The notes under the pieces: model-generated
Databases searched by the model: none
The model's input: the letters and a program-made list of their open reading frames with translations, nothing else
What the model was told of the DNA's origin: nothing
Position numbers and translations under genes: made by a program
Part shown: one piece after another, positions 1 to 43,000 of the stretch
Position numbering within the stretch: the stretch's first letter is position 1
How the letters are laid out: every line of letters begins with the position of its first letter
Source: Whitmania pigra
Lineage: Eukaryota; Annelida; Clitellata; Hirudinida; Haemopidae
Direction: 5' to 3'
DNA: 64,000 bases
NCBI GenBank assembly: GCA_021613335.1
Contig: JAJTWR010000365.1
Span: 1,779,501-1,843,500, forward strand

Positions 1-148
1 AATCTTCCAAAAACTGGAGGGCTTCCAACTCAATTTTGATTGAATCACTTACTGGCTTTAAGCTTTTAGTATCAATATAAGAAACATTTTGAGTAAAACC
101 AAAGTAATCATCATCTGCATTAGAATCAGATGCAATGGCTTGTGACAT
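1..148 (-). CDS. Partial open reading frame at window edge, unrecognised
   Basis: Reading leftwards from an ATG at 148 the frame stays open to the window edge (49 codons) and is open a little upstream of the ATG as well. The peptide is acidic and serine-rich, containing DSNADDDYFGFTQ and ending in an IELEALQFLED-like run. The last part vaguely recalls the C-terminal dimerisation region of hAT transposases, but I cannot support that identification from 49 residues. It may be the end of an exon or transposon that continues outside the window. Confidence 0.25.
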   Translation of the reverse strand, partial: MSQAIASDSNADDDYFGFTQNVSYIDTKSLKPVSDSIKIELEALQFLED

Positions 149-3100
149 ACTTTTAGCAGTTCTCACAAAAGGTGTCTGAAAGTGCCCACGTTAATCACTG
201 AACATGGCAACACATGGCAACCAGCGCAGTTTAAAATAAGAATGGGTCATTGTTATATCGTGGGTGAGATTTAGTTACCAGTTACAAATTAATATTAGAG
301 TGCTTAACTAGGTATGTTGGTGTACTAAGTGCGTCTTTATTAATATCGATGGAGGTGACAGAAGATCATAAATGTTTGATAAAATTATGTTTTGATAACT
401 ATTGACATGATAAAATATTATTTTAATATCAATGATTGATGGAGGTGACAAAAATCATAAATATCATGATAAAATTAAGTTTTTATAAGTATTCACATAA
501 TAAAATATTATTTTAACCAGTTCTAGATGCGCTGATGCTCTGCGCGAGGGCTGCTAGTATTTGTTTAGTTTGGCAGCAAGTAAAACATTATTGGCTAAAA
601 CTAGAAAAGTGGCTCATCTCTTCCTTTCCGAAATCATTTGGCATTTGAATAGCTTTAACGATCTGCCCAACAAAATAAAACCAACGACAAAGGAGGGAAC
701 GGCAACACAAGCACTTAAATCTTTTTCGGCATACAGAAACCATCAAATAGAGTAGCCAATCAGAGACAAAATGAATTCTTACATTTTAAAAAAATATTAA
801 TTATCAAATCTATCAAATTATTAAAAGCAAAAAATTATAATGTAATAAGAAATTACAAATGTTATAAGCATATTTATCAAAATATGCAAGCACTTTTTTT
901 TCAGTAGCAAATTTATTATTAATTTTCAACTTTTTGTTGAAGCCAATAATTTTGGCACTTCCCTTTGAATGTCATTTTGGAGGCCAGGAGGACAACTCGC
1001 CCCTCGAATCCAGTTCCTCCCTGATTGGCTCTTGCTTTTGTCTCCTCAAGTTGTGCGAGGGTTTGCCCCTCTAGAAAAAGCTGAAATGATGTATCGATGA
1101 CGTCAACACAACGAGGCCTAAGGTGATGGTGGTGTTGATAATGACGATATTTCGAGAAGTAACTGTCGTCTGTCATAATTGCAACACTTCTTTCATAATA
1201 CATTGCTGTTTTCTCCGACTCGTCTTTCCTTACTGGAATTTTTTAATAAATTAATTTAATTAATGTTATTTTTTTTTAACAAATATTTTTCAATCAATAA
1301 TCCGATGAACATTCAAAACATTGACTGCAATAGAACAAAATGTTTCAAATTCAAAAGGATTAACGGACGAATTTGTCCCTCTGAGAAATGATATTCGCTA
1401 CGATTCGTGTTAATTAAAGTAATTTATTATAGTATATATAATAGTTGTAATAATCCTATAATTCCACCAGTACATCGACTAGCAGGACACGAACTAACAG
1501 AACATGGTTTTATGATTAATTGAATTTAATTCACATTTGATTTTGTTTCTTTCAAAGAATTTTAAATGAAATTTTCTATCTGCAAAAAAATTTGAAGAAG
1601 ACAGATACAGGGAGTCAAAAGAAGCTCGGTTGTTCGTTCATGCTGAAGTATGAATAAATGGAAAGTTATGACGGGGTGATGCCGACAATGATAATCTTTG
1701 TTGAAATTCAAAAGCTTTAATTTGCTAAATCCCCATCATGCTCGACATTGCCACAGTCGTTATTGTTTTTGTCATCGTCATTAACACGGATTGCAAGGCG
1801 CATTACTTGATTTGAATTATATTATATAATATTATATTAATAAATATATTTGTAATATATTAGTATACTGAATTATTGTCGACGTCGTTCTTTCCTTGCA
1901 TTGTCTCAACCTTTCCTAGGCGGCTTTTCTTGTTTCCAGCTATTGGTGATTTGAGACTGAGTTACACTTGAAGTGTAACACTTCACATAATATGCATTAA
2001 TCAGTGTGCCTTTCCCTATTCAATTGTTTCTCGGTTGTGAGCTTAGATCATTTGCATTTGGAAAAAGGGAGTCAGGTTAGTGAGTGTCCGCAAATTTTGG
2101 AGGTCAGTCCGAAAGCTTTTGAGCGTCTGGTGTTGATTTTCAGTCCGGCGAACATTCAGAATATTTGAGTTTCAAGAAATTACGGCTTCGGTTGTGAAAG
2201 GTGAATTTAGCGGTTTTGAATTGAGGCATTTTTTAAAAATATCGTTTATCTTTCAATGTATTACGTCCACACTCCTTTGAAGGGCCTCTCTAAACAAATC
2301 AACTCATGGCTTTGTTTAACTTACATTATTAACATTATTAACTAACATTAACTAATTATAAATTGATTATTTACTTCAACATCAGACATTTATTCTCATT
2401 TACCACGTTTTGCAGGCTTGTATGTCGTGCTGAAAAAATCAGAACTTAATGCGCAGAATTTAATGCGCATTTGTTAACTTGTTGAGTAGCATTGTCATAA
2501 CATATCAATCATGTAATTCCTGCTGTTGATCTACAAGCCAGCGACATTCCAATTATCCTTTCCATCGACATACACGTATATCATTATTTTGTTTCTTTTT
2601 TTAGTTTCTATTAAGAAAAAATGGGTGATTTATTTTAGAAATAAATGAGAAACTCGGATTTGCCTGATTTCCTTATGAGAAACTAAATAGAAAAACTATA
2701 AATCTCAGTACTTCAAAACAATTAAATCTAGGAAGTGGCGTGGGAGGCTAGACTTTTGTGTACTGAGGAGACAAATAAGTGAAAAGTGATGTCGATGATG
2801 GTGGTAGCAACACCAACACGAAATCGTAATACTGCAGCTCCATCTTCGGTCGCACGCGTCCTAGGCGGGAGCGGTTGTGTTGTGCGGTTGAAGCGTGTCA
2901 TTTTTACCACGCAAGGACTGCGTGTGTTTCCATAGAAACCGCTGCGAGTTTTGGAAACGTCATTAGACGTCCTCGTCGCCTTGGCAACCTCGTTTTCCAA
3001 AAGCAGAGTTCAGAAACCCCTCTGTATGTCTGCGATGTTTGGAGAAGAGTAATACTAAAAGAAACTTACAAAAGTTGTTTGTTTTTTCACATTTAACGAC

Positions 3101-3495
3101 AACATTCTGATGTTCGTCGAGAGTCGTATAAATCATGAAAGCTTCACCTCTTTAGCGCATCAGGATCCCTTCCATAACCGACAACCGTACACCGGCCACG
3201 TTCAGGCAGGTGTGTGCACTGATATAAAAGCTCCACATGGGCATGCATTCTTTCCTGCCATCAGTCGTGTTACCACGAGAAGTATCTCATTCCAGATGAA
3301 CTTTTCCAGGACCTCCAACAACATCGTCGATAGAATTTATTAAACAGTTGCGAGTCAATTGTCGAAGAAAGGCAATGGAGAAATACTCAGAAGTCTTTGA
3401 TAAAAGCTGAATGAATTCAAGGAAAACAGTCATTCAAACCCGCAATTCTCGAAGCCACTCCCTGGAAGCTTTGTAAACTGGAAAGCCATTGAGAC
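149..3495. other. Upstream flank of the synaptotagmin-like gene, no gene seen
   Basis: About 3.3 kb of AT-rich DNA with only short, unconvincing frames. It holds one tandem duplication (345-515) and a more GC-rich, CpG-containing patch at about 2820-2960 with ACGTC motifs. That patch could belong to the promoter or 5' UTR of the gene starting at 3496; this is inferred from position only. Confidence 0.4.
345..515. repeat. Tandem duplication, two diverged copies of about 85 bp
   Basis: The block starting 'gatggaggtgacagaagatc' near 348 recurs near 440 as 'gatggaggtgacaaaaatca'. Both copies end in the same run (ataaaatattattttaa). Several substitutions and small gaps separate them. Confidence 0.7.
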
Positions 3496-35154
<31,659 letters not shown>

Positions 35155-36749
35155 TTGTTAGCTTTTCCCGATTCATACTTTTTATCGACTTTGAGTCTTG
35201 TACGAGCTTTTCATTTCCGCGTACGAATACTTCCAATGATTAGCGCTTCATCCAGATTACTCCCTCGCTTTTCCAGCTGAAATTCTTTTCATCCTCTCGA
35301 AAAAGAAATTATAGCCTGCTTAAAAGGCAACTCAGAAATTGGACCTGAAATCTGTTCAACTCAAAGTAGCACTTGAATTTTGAAAACAAGGATACAATCA
35401 AAGCGTTAAAACACTGAAGTTGAATCTGTCGCTATTTGCATTTGCATGTCGCCTGTTTAAATTTCAAATGAGAGTATTTTCCCAATTCAGATGTTCTTTG
35501 AAAATGTTTTAAACGTATTTTGTAATAAATTCCTGTTGCTTCAGAATTATAACATTAATAAATCTAAACGGTAAAACAGGATTGGTTGATAATTATATTT
35601 TCAATTAATTACGATGTAATCGTATTTATTCATCATAATGTGGTTAATAATTTTATAAAATGAATAAATGAGAATATCACATTATTTAGAGTCTAGTGAG
35701 ACAAATAATTCTTGTTTCAAAATTAATTTTTCAATATTACCTGACTCAAATCAAACACAAATAATATTGCCAAAATTTCGTTTTCCAAAATTAATGTCCT
35801 TAAAATGAGAAATTTTTATACGAGAATCTTAATGAATTCATAGCAAATTTTTCTGGCTTAGAATCATGAAAAACTTAGACTTTAATTCATTACGAAGGTA
35901 AAAGCTCATGGTCATCATTTATTGTTGACTCACTTAATTCATAATATCAACAAACAGAAATTAAAATACCAAATCAATGCTTATTTTATTCAGAAATCTC
36001 TTTACATTCTCGGTTGCGGAATGAAACCCCTCACAACATCTTCGTCATTCAATCCTTTATTACTCACCGGGCGCGTGAGGGAAATTGATGTTACGTATGG
36101 CCCCAGAATGTATATACCTTGTTCAACAGGCGTCTTATTTGTACAAGAACTAAATAAACAGAGAATAAAATTGTTCAGAAAAGTCATCGCTGTCAATAGC
36201 AGATTCCTCGTTTTTCATAGTTTTACGTGACATATTACGAGATTAGGATTGGTTCGCAGTCAGTATCAGGACTAAGTTCGGAATAAACTCTTCTTTCGAA
36301 CCGAACAACAAAATTCAGAAATAAACTTACCAAAACATTCGCAAAAGTAGACGAATCCAACCGTATATTTTGTTTGTCAAAGTTATTGCTACAAATTGAG
36401 TTATTTTAAGCTAAAGCGCGAATGTTACTGGCACATTCGCACATGCTTATTTTAGACTCAAATATTCAAAATATTCAATATCTTGATATAATTTTTTGAT
36501 ATGAATCTCTCAATATATCATCATGTAGATTTAAATAAAAAATTAAATTAAGTTTTAAAATGTGCTTTATTGGTGTAATATAATTTACAAAATTTTATGG
36601 TTTTAAAATAACATTAAACCATTTTGAATAGATGAATACATTGTCTTTCATTCTAATGTGTAAATCTCAACCTTAATTATTTGATCATATTATTGCTATT
36701 CGCCAAAATGATTAACATAAATTCTATATTTAATGAAAATATGCGTAAG
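35155..36749. other. Intergenic region after the synaptotagmin-like gene
   Basis: Mostly AT-rich. A minus-strand stretch at about 36196-36002 gives a fairly protein-like peptide (EQGIYILGPYVTSISLTRP...) with GTGAGT within it at about 36071. It could be an isolated exon or remnant, but no partner exon was found. Confidence 0.4.
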
Positions 36750-36753
36750 TATT

Positions 36754-37005
36754 CAATTTTCATTTAGCACATGCTTGAATATGAAGCATAAGATAATATT
36801 TATAATTTTCATTTAGCACATGCTTGAATATGAAGCATAAGATAATATTTATAATTTTCATTTAGCACATGCTTGAATATGATGCATAAGATAATATTTA
36901 TAATTTTCATTTAGCACATGCTTGAATATGATGCATAAGATAATATTTATAATTTTCATTTAGCACATACTTGAATATTATGCATAAGATAAAATTTATA
37001 ATTTT
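36754..37005. repeat. 49-bp minisatellite, about five copies
   Basis: The unit 'tttagcacatgcttgaatat' plus 'gaagcataagataatatttataattttca' is repeated near-perfectly. The last copy diverges (tacttgaatattatgcataagataaaattt) and runs into the start of the next gene's first recognisable exon. Confidence 0.93.
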
Positions 37006-37008
37006 GGT

Positions 37009-39676
37009 TCTTGCAGTTTCTGATAGGATTAACAGGATAGCTCTGATTGAAAATTATCGCCGGAATAACCGTGAAAACGATCATTATGATTATAACTGGA
37101 GAAAGAATCCTTTGTATAAACTATCTTTCGAATCTCGTGATGCTTGGAGAATAGAGACTACAAAAATTAGTGACATTGTTTGTATATTTTAAGAATTTAG
37201 GGAATAAGAATTTTAGAAATTAAATTTGTCTGCTAAACAGTTATATTAAAATTATTTATTAGACTCATGGAAACCCTCAGGAAACTCGTAAACTTGCGGA
37301 AGCGATTTGGTTCGTTTAGTTACTTTTATCTTGTAGTAATTCATTGGGTTCACATTAATTTATTTGTAATGGGAAACTTATACTCAGTATCTATCACATT
37401 TGTTCACATTAACCGTGACATGATGAAAATGTTTGGGCCTTGCACATGTCAATGCCCATCTGCATTTTCATTTTAAAATCACTTTCAATTTCTTGTGTTT
37501 AATTTGTTCTAATTTTTTGTTTAAAATTATAAGATAATAAATTGCTCATTATAGCTTCCTTTTACCAAATGTTTCAAACTCTCTTTTGGAGATTGATGAT
37601 ATTTTGTATCCTCAAGATGATGCGCCTCCAAATTCTAAAGAAGGTTAGTCTGCCAATTTCATAATTTATTGTTAAAACCGTTTTAATATTTCTAATTTAT
37701 TCTTTAAGATTGTGAAACGGGAGAAATGAAAACACATTACAACATCAACATTATGGCCTTTAGTCGTTTTTATCCAGATGGGGTTAGTTTCTAACAAATT
37801 AAAGTTATTTTGTCTTATTAAATCTTACTAAGCTTGAATTTCAATATCAACCATTTTAATATCATTTTAAGTGATCGATCTGTTTTTTATTTTTTGAAAA
37901 TTAAATATTGTATTTGTTTGAGTTTTAAATACGAAAATTTATCTCCATCTAGGTTGAGTACTCGGGTAATCGTTCTTCAGACACGGCCTGCCTCAAAATT
38001 CTTCAAAATTTTTTAAGAACCGCGGAACCAGACCACCTCAAAAACTATCGGCTATATTTCGAGTAATTATCATTGATAAAGGATATCTATATTGATCACG
38101 CGAATTTGTTTAATTTAAAATATATGAACAATATTACATTATTGAATTATTAAATATGAATTGATTTTTGACAGTATCATGGGAGAATATTTATTTGAAA
38201 ATTTGAACAATCTAAGAAAATTATGCCTGGACTTAAAAATCCTGAGCATTTGTTTGGAAGAAAAGAATTTCAGCGATGTTTCATTTCCTCTTAAACATTG
38301 GATCGGTACATTGTTTTGATATTATTATCAAAATATTTTCATGAATAATTAACAAATAAAATTTAAATGAACACCAGGATGTCACAAAATCATATTAATA
38401 TCCAGTCTGAGACAGTTTCCCCAATCAAGCAATCCAGATCACGCAAGGATCTCTAGCTTTATAAGGACGCAGTGTTAGACCCGATGCCTCTTGCTATTTC
38501 TTTAAAATTATTAAAAATAATCAACACTAATATTTCCAGCTGCCGTCATATATGAAAAGTATTTACAAAATGTTGAAGTTAAAGATCTAAATGTCTTTAG
38601 AGCTTATGATACGGTTTGCATTTTGAATTAATATCTTCAAAATTTAAGAATGAGAATAGTTTGTTACATTTGCTTTTATCGGAATATTGTGTAATAATAG
38701 TAAATCGTAATTTTAGTAATGTCGGAATAATAGTAAAGAACAAAATCTCCGACAGTATTTCAATGAATGCACTTCACTTTTGGTTATTTTCAGAAAAAAT
38801 TCGATTGCGATTTTATAAAAGATTTGTTTCAAATGAAGAATGTCTGGAAGCATCAACCAGCGTTTTTATTTGAAATTCTACACAAATTCTTCACTACTGC
38901 AAATAATGAGGATGAAAAACTGGAGCGCATGCGAGACTTCTTTAAAGGATTAATTTTGAATTCTAACTGTTCGTCAGATCCACTCAAGTGCACCTTTAAC
39001 GTGGTCGATATGATAGCAGAGTATTTTGATGATATAATCCACGTAAATACATTTTCATGCTTACAATTTACTAAGATAGATAGCAATTAAAATTTAAATA
39101 TTTATTATTGTAAATTCAGGGAAATAAATTTACCCTCGATAAATTGCGACACATCGACGAAAACTGTGGATATGAGATTGAACCGTACATGTCTGGTGGT
39201 GTAGCCACGTCCTACGTTGCAAGTGATGGTGGAAGTGCAAATACAAGCGATAGTACTAAAAGTTCAACCGAATTAGAACTAGATCATGTTGTGGTGAAAC
39301 ACTTATTATACGACAGCATCATGAAGGCCATCCATGTATGGTCGATTTTATACACTGCCTCCAAGATGTGCAAAGAAATGTTTGAGGTTCGTAATTTTTA
39401 TAATATGCATTTCAATCAGTAAAAAAATGAAGGCCTTATCAAACTCATATTTATTATTTTCAGACATCACGTGACCATCAACATTTAGTGTGTAACGATG
39501 GAAGACTTATTAAGTTTGTTCTTAAAAAACTCCGTGACAAAATGATGTGGACATATAAGGTCATACAGAAGACCTGGTGAGTTGTCTGATTAGGACTTTG
39601 TTAAAGGCATGACCTCAATCTAAATCACTTAATAAACATTATTTCATTTCATTCTTGCAGCCCTTTCATGTTCTAA
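37009..39676 (+). CDS. Spliced gene of unknown function
   Basis: I do not recognise this protein. A chain of good exons is visible. Early pieces are at about 37009-37185 and 37263-37313. Then come 37555-37643, 37709-37782, 37953-38062, 38175-38305, 38540-38613, 38794-39042, 39120-39386, 39464-39576 and 39661-39676 (ends CPFMF, TAA). From 37555 onward the phases fit throughout; the join between 37313 and 37555 does not, so an exon is missing or the early part is separate. An extra open exon at about 38383-38466 breaks the phase and may be a cassette or false. The product looks mostly helical, with leucine-rich segments (LENLNNLRKL-type, LKILSICLEE) and a Ser/Gly-rich acidic loop near 39200-39270. 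There is no signal peptide unless translation starts at 36980, and no motif I can name. Confidence 0.6.
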
Positions 39677-40266
39677 AATAACAAACAACAAAAGTTCAAA
39701 CGGAATTCATCCCACAGTTAACGAAGATGATTGCGACGGTGTTTATTTGTAGTTTCATGTCACGATATTATTGATTAAATAAATTTAGTTTTCAAAATAG
39801 TTAGTCTTAAAAACAGAAATTAAAAAAATTCAAAAAAAAGACTAAATAATATTTGAATTATTACTATGGCTTTTCTCCGTTAGTATCAGGTTGGATGCAC
39901 ATTATTGTGAACAGGCATGGATTAACACAAGTTTGTCATTTTTAAATATTGTCGTATAAAAAAATATCAGAGCAAACATACTTAGGATAGAATTGCACCA
40001 AATAAACCTGATCTTGTGTCTCTCTAAAATTTAATTTAAATATTATTGCAAATATGACAAATTTTATTGCTTGCTATTTATCTTTTGCATCTATTTCTAT
40101 GGCCGCTCCTCCCAAGAAAATCTTTTATTATGAGTCAAGAAATGATGCCCCATCATTTGCTTAATTTTCTATGTAGGTTGTCTAATTAGCTGCAATAACG
40201 TCCCTTCGAGCGACCTTTGCATATCATTGCGTTTTTTTTTAATTTGATTTCTTGAGAAATAAATTA

Positions 40267-40400
40267 CAGTCGAACCCGGTTATGTCGCCGGCCTAGGAGT
40301 TTGCCAAAAAGCGTCGATATAATCAATGATCGAGATAACCGAAAATCAGTATGGCGGCCGTATATTAACATGTGCTTGAAATTTCTTTACGTAATATGCG
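40267..40400 (+). mobile_element. Possible Tigger/pogo-type DNA transposon end
   Basis: After a TA dinucleotide the sequence reads CAGTCGAACCCGGTTATGTC, then GTCGATATAATCAATGATCGAGATAACCGAAAAT. This is the style of pogo/Tigger/jerky terminal regions (CAGT..AACC.CG.TTAT, then sub-terminal 'ATAACCGAA'). No partner end or transposase was seen. Confidence 0.4.
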
Positions 40401-40889
40401 TTACTAAATAAGAATGCACGTGTTTTTAATGTTTTTTTACACATCAGCAATAAATATTTGATATTGGTATCAGTACATACATGTTTGCTAACAACAAAAT
40501 GCTTATGAAGGCTTAGGTTGGAGCTTACTTATTGTGTTAGGTGGGAGGTAAAAAATCTTAATGGCCTTGAAACCAGGAACATCCGGATGAGCTCTACAGT
40601 TATCCAGGATTATTTTTTTCTGAGGTGGCTAAATTTCTGGAGAAACAGGACAAATGGAGAGCGAGGTTCTGATGGCGAACTGTTGTCTTCCATCAACGCA
40701 GAGATGTCTAGAGGACACGTCGTTACATTTCATAACCAAATGCTGAACAATTGCTACAGTTTTTCACAAGCAAACTCAACATAAGAGCTTCGACGGCAGT
40801 GTGTCGGACTGCCACCTCTAACACTTTTAGTTGCATACATCATTGGTCAGCTTCTCTCCTATCGCTCTGGTTCTCCGTCTCTCCTCTTC

Positions 40890-41360
40890 CAAATAGCTCT
40901 CTCGATCCAATATCGCCGTGGCTTTTAAAGCCGCGCCCAGTCTTGCTCCGTTTTTCGTCAAACTAATTAAAAATCACTCGGTGACAGTACGCTCCCTCAA
41001 TCTTTCAAGACGGCTTACATAATTCTCAAAAAATTCAAATATCGACTGCAGCGATACCAGCTTTTATCGCCCTTTATCTGACTTATCAGCCATCTACAAA
41101 CTACTGGATAGACTTGTAAGAATCTTGTAAGAATTACATAACATCTCGATAATAATAAACTTTTACCAATCAGCCTACCATTAATATCATTCTACAGAAA
41201 CGGGTATACTCAAAGTCTTGTCAGAGGCGGCTGACCAAGGACAGTTCACAATTCTCGTCCTGCTCGATTTGTCGGCAGCATTTGACATCATGGATCACGA
41301 CATACTTTGCAGGAAACTGCAGCCTTCCTTTGGCTTCGACGGATTAATTATTAATCAGGT
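40890..41360 (+). pseudogene. Non-LTR retrotransposon reverse transcriptase remnant
   Basis: Scattered over different frames are peptides typical of jockey/CR1/L2-type reverse transcriptases. These are SPWLLKP, SFKTAY near 41005-41020, FYRPLSDLSAIYKLLDRLV near 41055-41120 and ILVLLDLSAAFDIMDHDIL near 41255-41310, the last being the RT A-motif with its catalytic-type aspartate. Frame changes and an internal gap show it is dead. Confidence 0.8.
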
Positions 41361-41865
41361 AGCAAATATTTTTGCGTAATTTTAAATAGTACTCTTTATG
41401 TATATCACAAGGGCCGGATGAGCGAGGTGTTCCGCCATGTAAAAATGGACGAGGATAAAGCGAACGTAGGAGTAGTCGATTTGCGCTTCATCGAGACAAC
41501 GGATGGAAATTTCGGGACTGATTTTAGAAAACTGGAAAACGATGGAATCCATATTGGTGGTAAATATCTGACCCGTTGTCATCATCACCATCATCGGCAA
41601 AACAGTATTTAAATATCACGAATATTAACCAACAAAATAACTGCTATTTAAGACTGAATATAGAACATAAAATAAGCCAACTACATAACGACGAAATAAT
41701 TTTATAACTTTATTAGGTTTAATCATATGTACCATTCACATTTCCTTTATATTTTTAGATGATAGCGAAATGAAATTTCAAACACTCATTCACCTTTACT
41801 CACATCGCATGTTCCTGAGTTTGTATATGGCCAATATCGGTGCTTTGTTGAACTGACTCTTGGTA

Positions 41866-42733
41866 ATGATTCCCTACATTGTTCTGGTGAACGAAATTTT
41901 AAAGAATGAGAAATACCGAGCTGCAATTACAGTCTTGAAAGGTTTTCGCAATGGAGCTGTGTAGGGCTTTTCTTGCCATGACGCTATTTGATTAATCTAC
42001 ATTTTTGAAAATAACTTTAGGTATGGAGCCAAAGTAAGATTTCCTCATGCCCTCGTAACGACGCTGTTGTTTAGAAGCGGAAGGTAGAGCAATTTGTCTC
42101 GTTATTAGAAGTTTTTACGAAGTTTATCATGTTTATCCAGCATCAAGGACCTCTCAACACTAATACTGAAAGCCACCTATACCCATTCGACAAATCTTGC
42201 GTTCTTTGTCACTATTTACAAGATACTACTGACGCTGTTCCGGAAGTATAGCATTTTGGTGGCAGACAGTTATCAGTTCAAGCACTTTGTTGCAGCATTT
42301 ATAGGTGGCCTTCTCATATTTGGAAGAGAAAATAAAATTAATGAGCAGGTGAGATCTGATGATTTTCTAGTGGAGACTATGCCTGAGTTACTTATGCATT
42401 CTTTGTGCTTATAAATGCAAGACTATCTCACCGATGCCTAGACTCATATGTGAAATTGCTCTTTCTGTTAATTTCCAGATAAATTTGTATTTGTTGGCAA
42501 GAGTGGTCTATGGACTAATCAAGCTGTTGTCTCATAAAGGATTCCTACCAAAATCAGGCTCTAAAGTTAGCTTCCCCTTATTCGGTGCCCTGGTTTGGGG
42601 GATGGCAGTGTGGATGTTTGAGACCAACCAATGGGCCCTTCAGCCATCACTTCAGGCATCAATGACATACCTCTACAGAGACAGCAACCACTGGCGAAGT
42701 CTCAAGGACTTTCTTTTTAGCAATACCTCATGA
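41866..42733 (+). CDS. PXMP4: Peroxisomal membrane protein 4 (PMP24)
   Basis: Four exons: 41866-41960, 42021-42083, 42141-42348 and 42479-42733, giving 621 nt and 206 aa (human about 212). Phases are consistent. The protein begins MIPYIVLVNEILKNEKY and carries the family signature VLKGFRNGAVYGAK, then RFPHALVTTLLFRSG, IGGLLIFGRENKINEQINLYLL, a WG.AVWMFE segment and LQPSLQASMTYLYRDS near the C-terminus. These align with human PXMP4 over its whole length. It belongs to the Tim17/Tim22/Tim23-like family of small integral membrane proteins and is located in the peroxisome membrane; its transport role is not firmly known. Its 3' end converges on the FNBP4-like gene (about 270 bp between stop codons). 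Confidence 0.95.
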
Positions 42734-42888
42734 GGTCAAACCAATTTTAGGAATAGACTAGATGGCAATGACTCGACATATTGAATTTTTGAATATTTTA
42801 TGGACTTGCGGTTATTGTTTTCTAAACGACACAAACAGTGCGTGAGCTAACTCACATTCCACAACTGACCACACTCTTCACAAAATAT

Positions 42889-42897
42889 TTTATTAAA
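42889..42897. terminator. Shared, overlapping poly(A) signals between convergent genes
   Basis: TTTATTAAA contains AATAAA on the minus strand (for FNBP4) and ATTAAA on the plus strand (for PXMP4), about 110 and 160 bp past the respective stop codons. Function is inferred from position. Confidence 0.5.
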
Positions 42898-43000
42898 GAT
42901 CTGCAAAGCTTACAAAAGTAACATAACTAATTAGCCCCAGTCAGAGATGGCTTTCTTTTGAGGGCTGTATTCCACTTCAATTATCACATCAGTGTTGAAT

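Larger units (their letters stand above)
39677..41865. other. Transposon-rich intergenic region
   Basis: Contains a Tigger/pogo-like end (40267) and an RT remnant (about 40890-41360). A small + frame at 41418-41612 has upstream and downstream splice-like signals (a possible join to about 41759) but no recognisable product. Confidence 0.5.

Noticed and set aside
919..1203. 94-codon minus-strand frame
   Set aside because: No recognisable motif, no splice partners and His-run composition near a CAT tract; not enough to call a gene.
36002..36196. Protein-like minus-strand peptide EQGIYILGPYVTSISLTRP
   Set aside because: Could be an exon with a GTGAGT inside, but I found no neighbouring exon; mentioned only in the gap note.
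41418..41790. Possible two-exon small + gene just upstream of PXMP4
   Set aside because: Splice signals are weak, the product is unknown, and it lies next to a LINE remnant; PXMP4's own ATG at 41866 needs no upstream exon.
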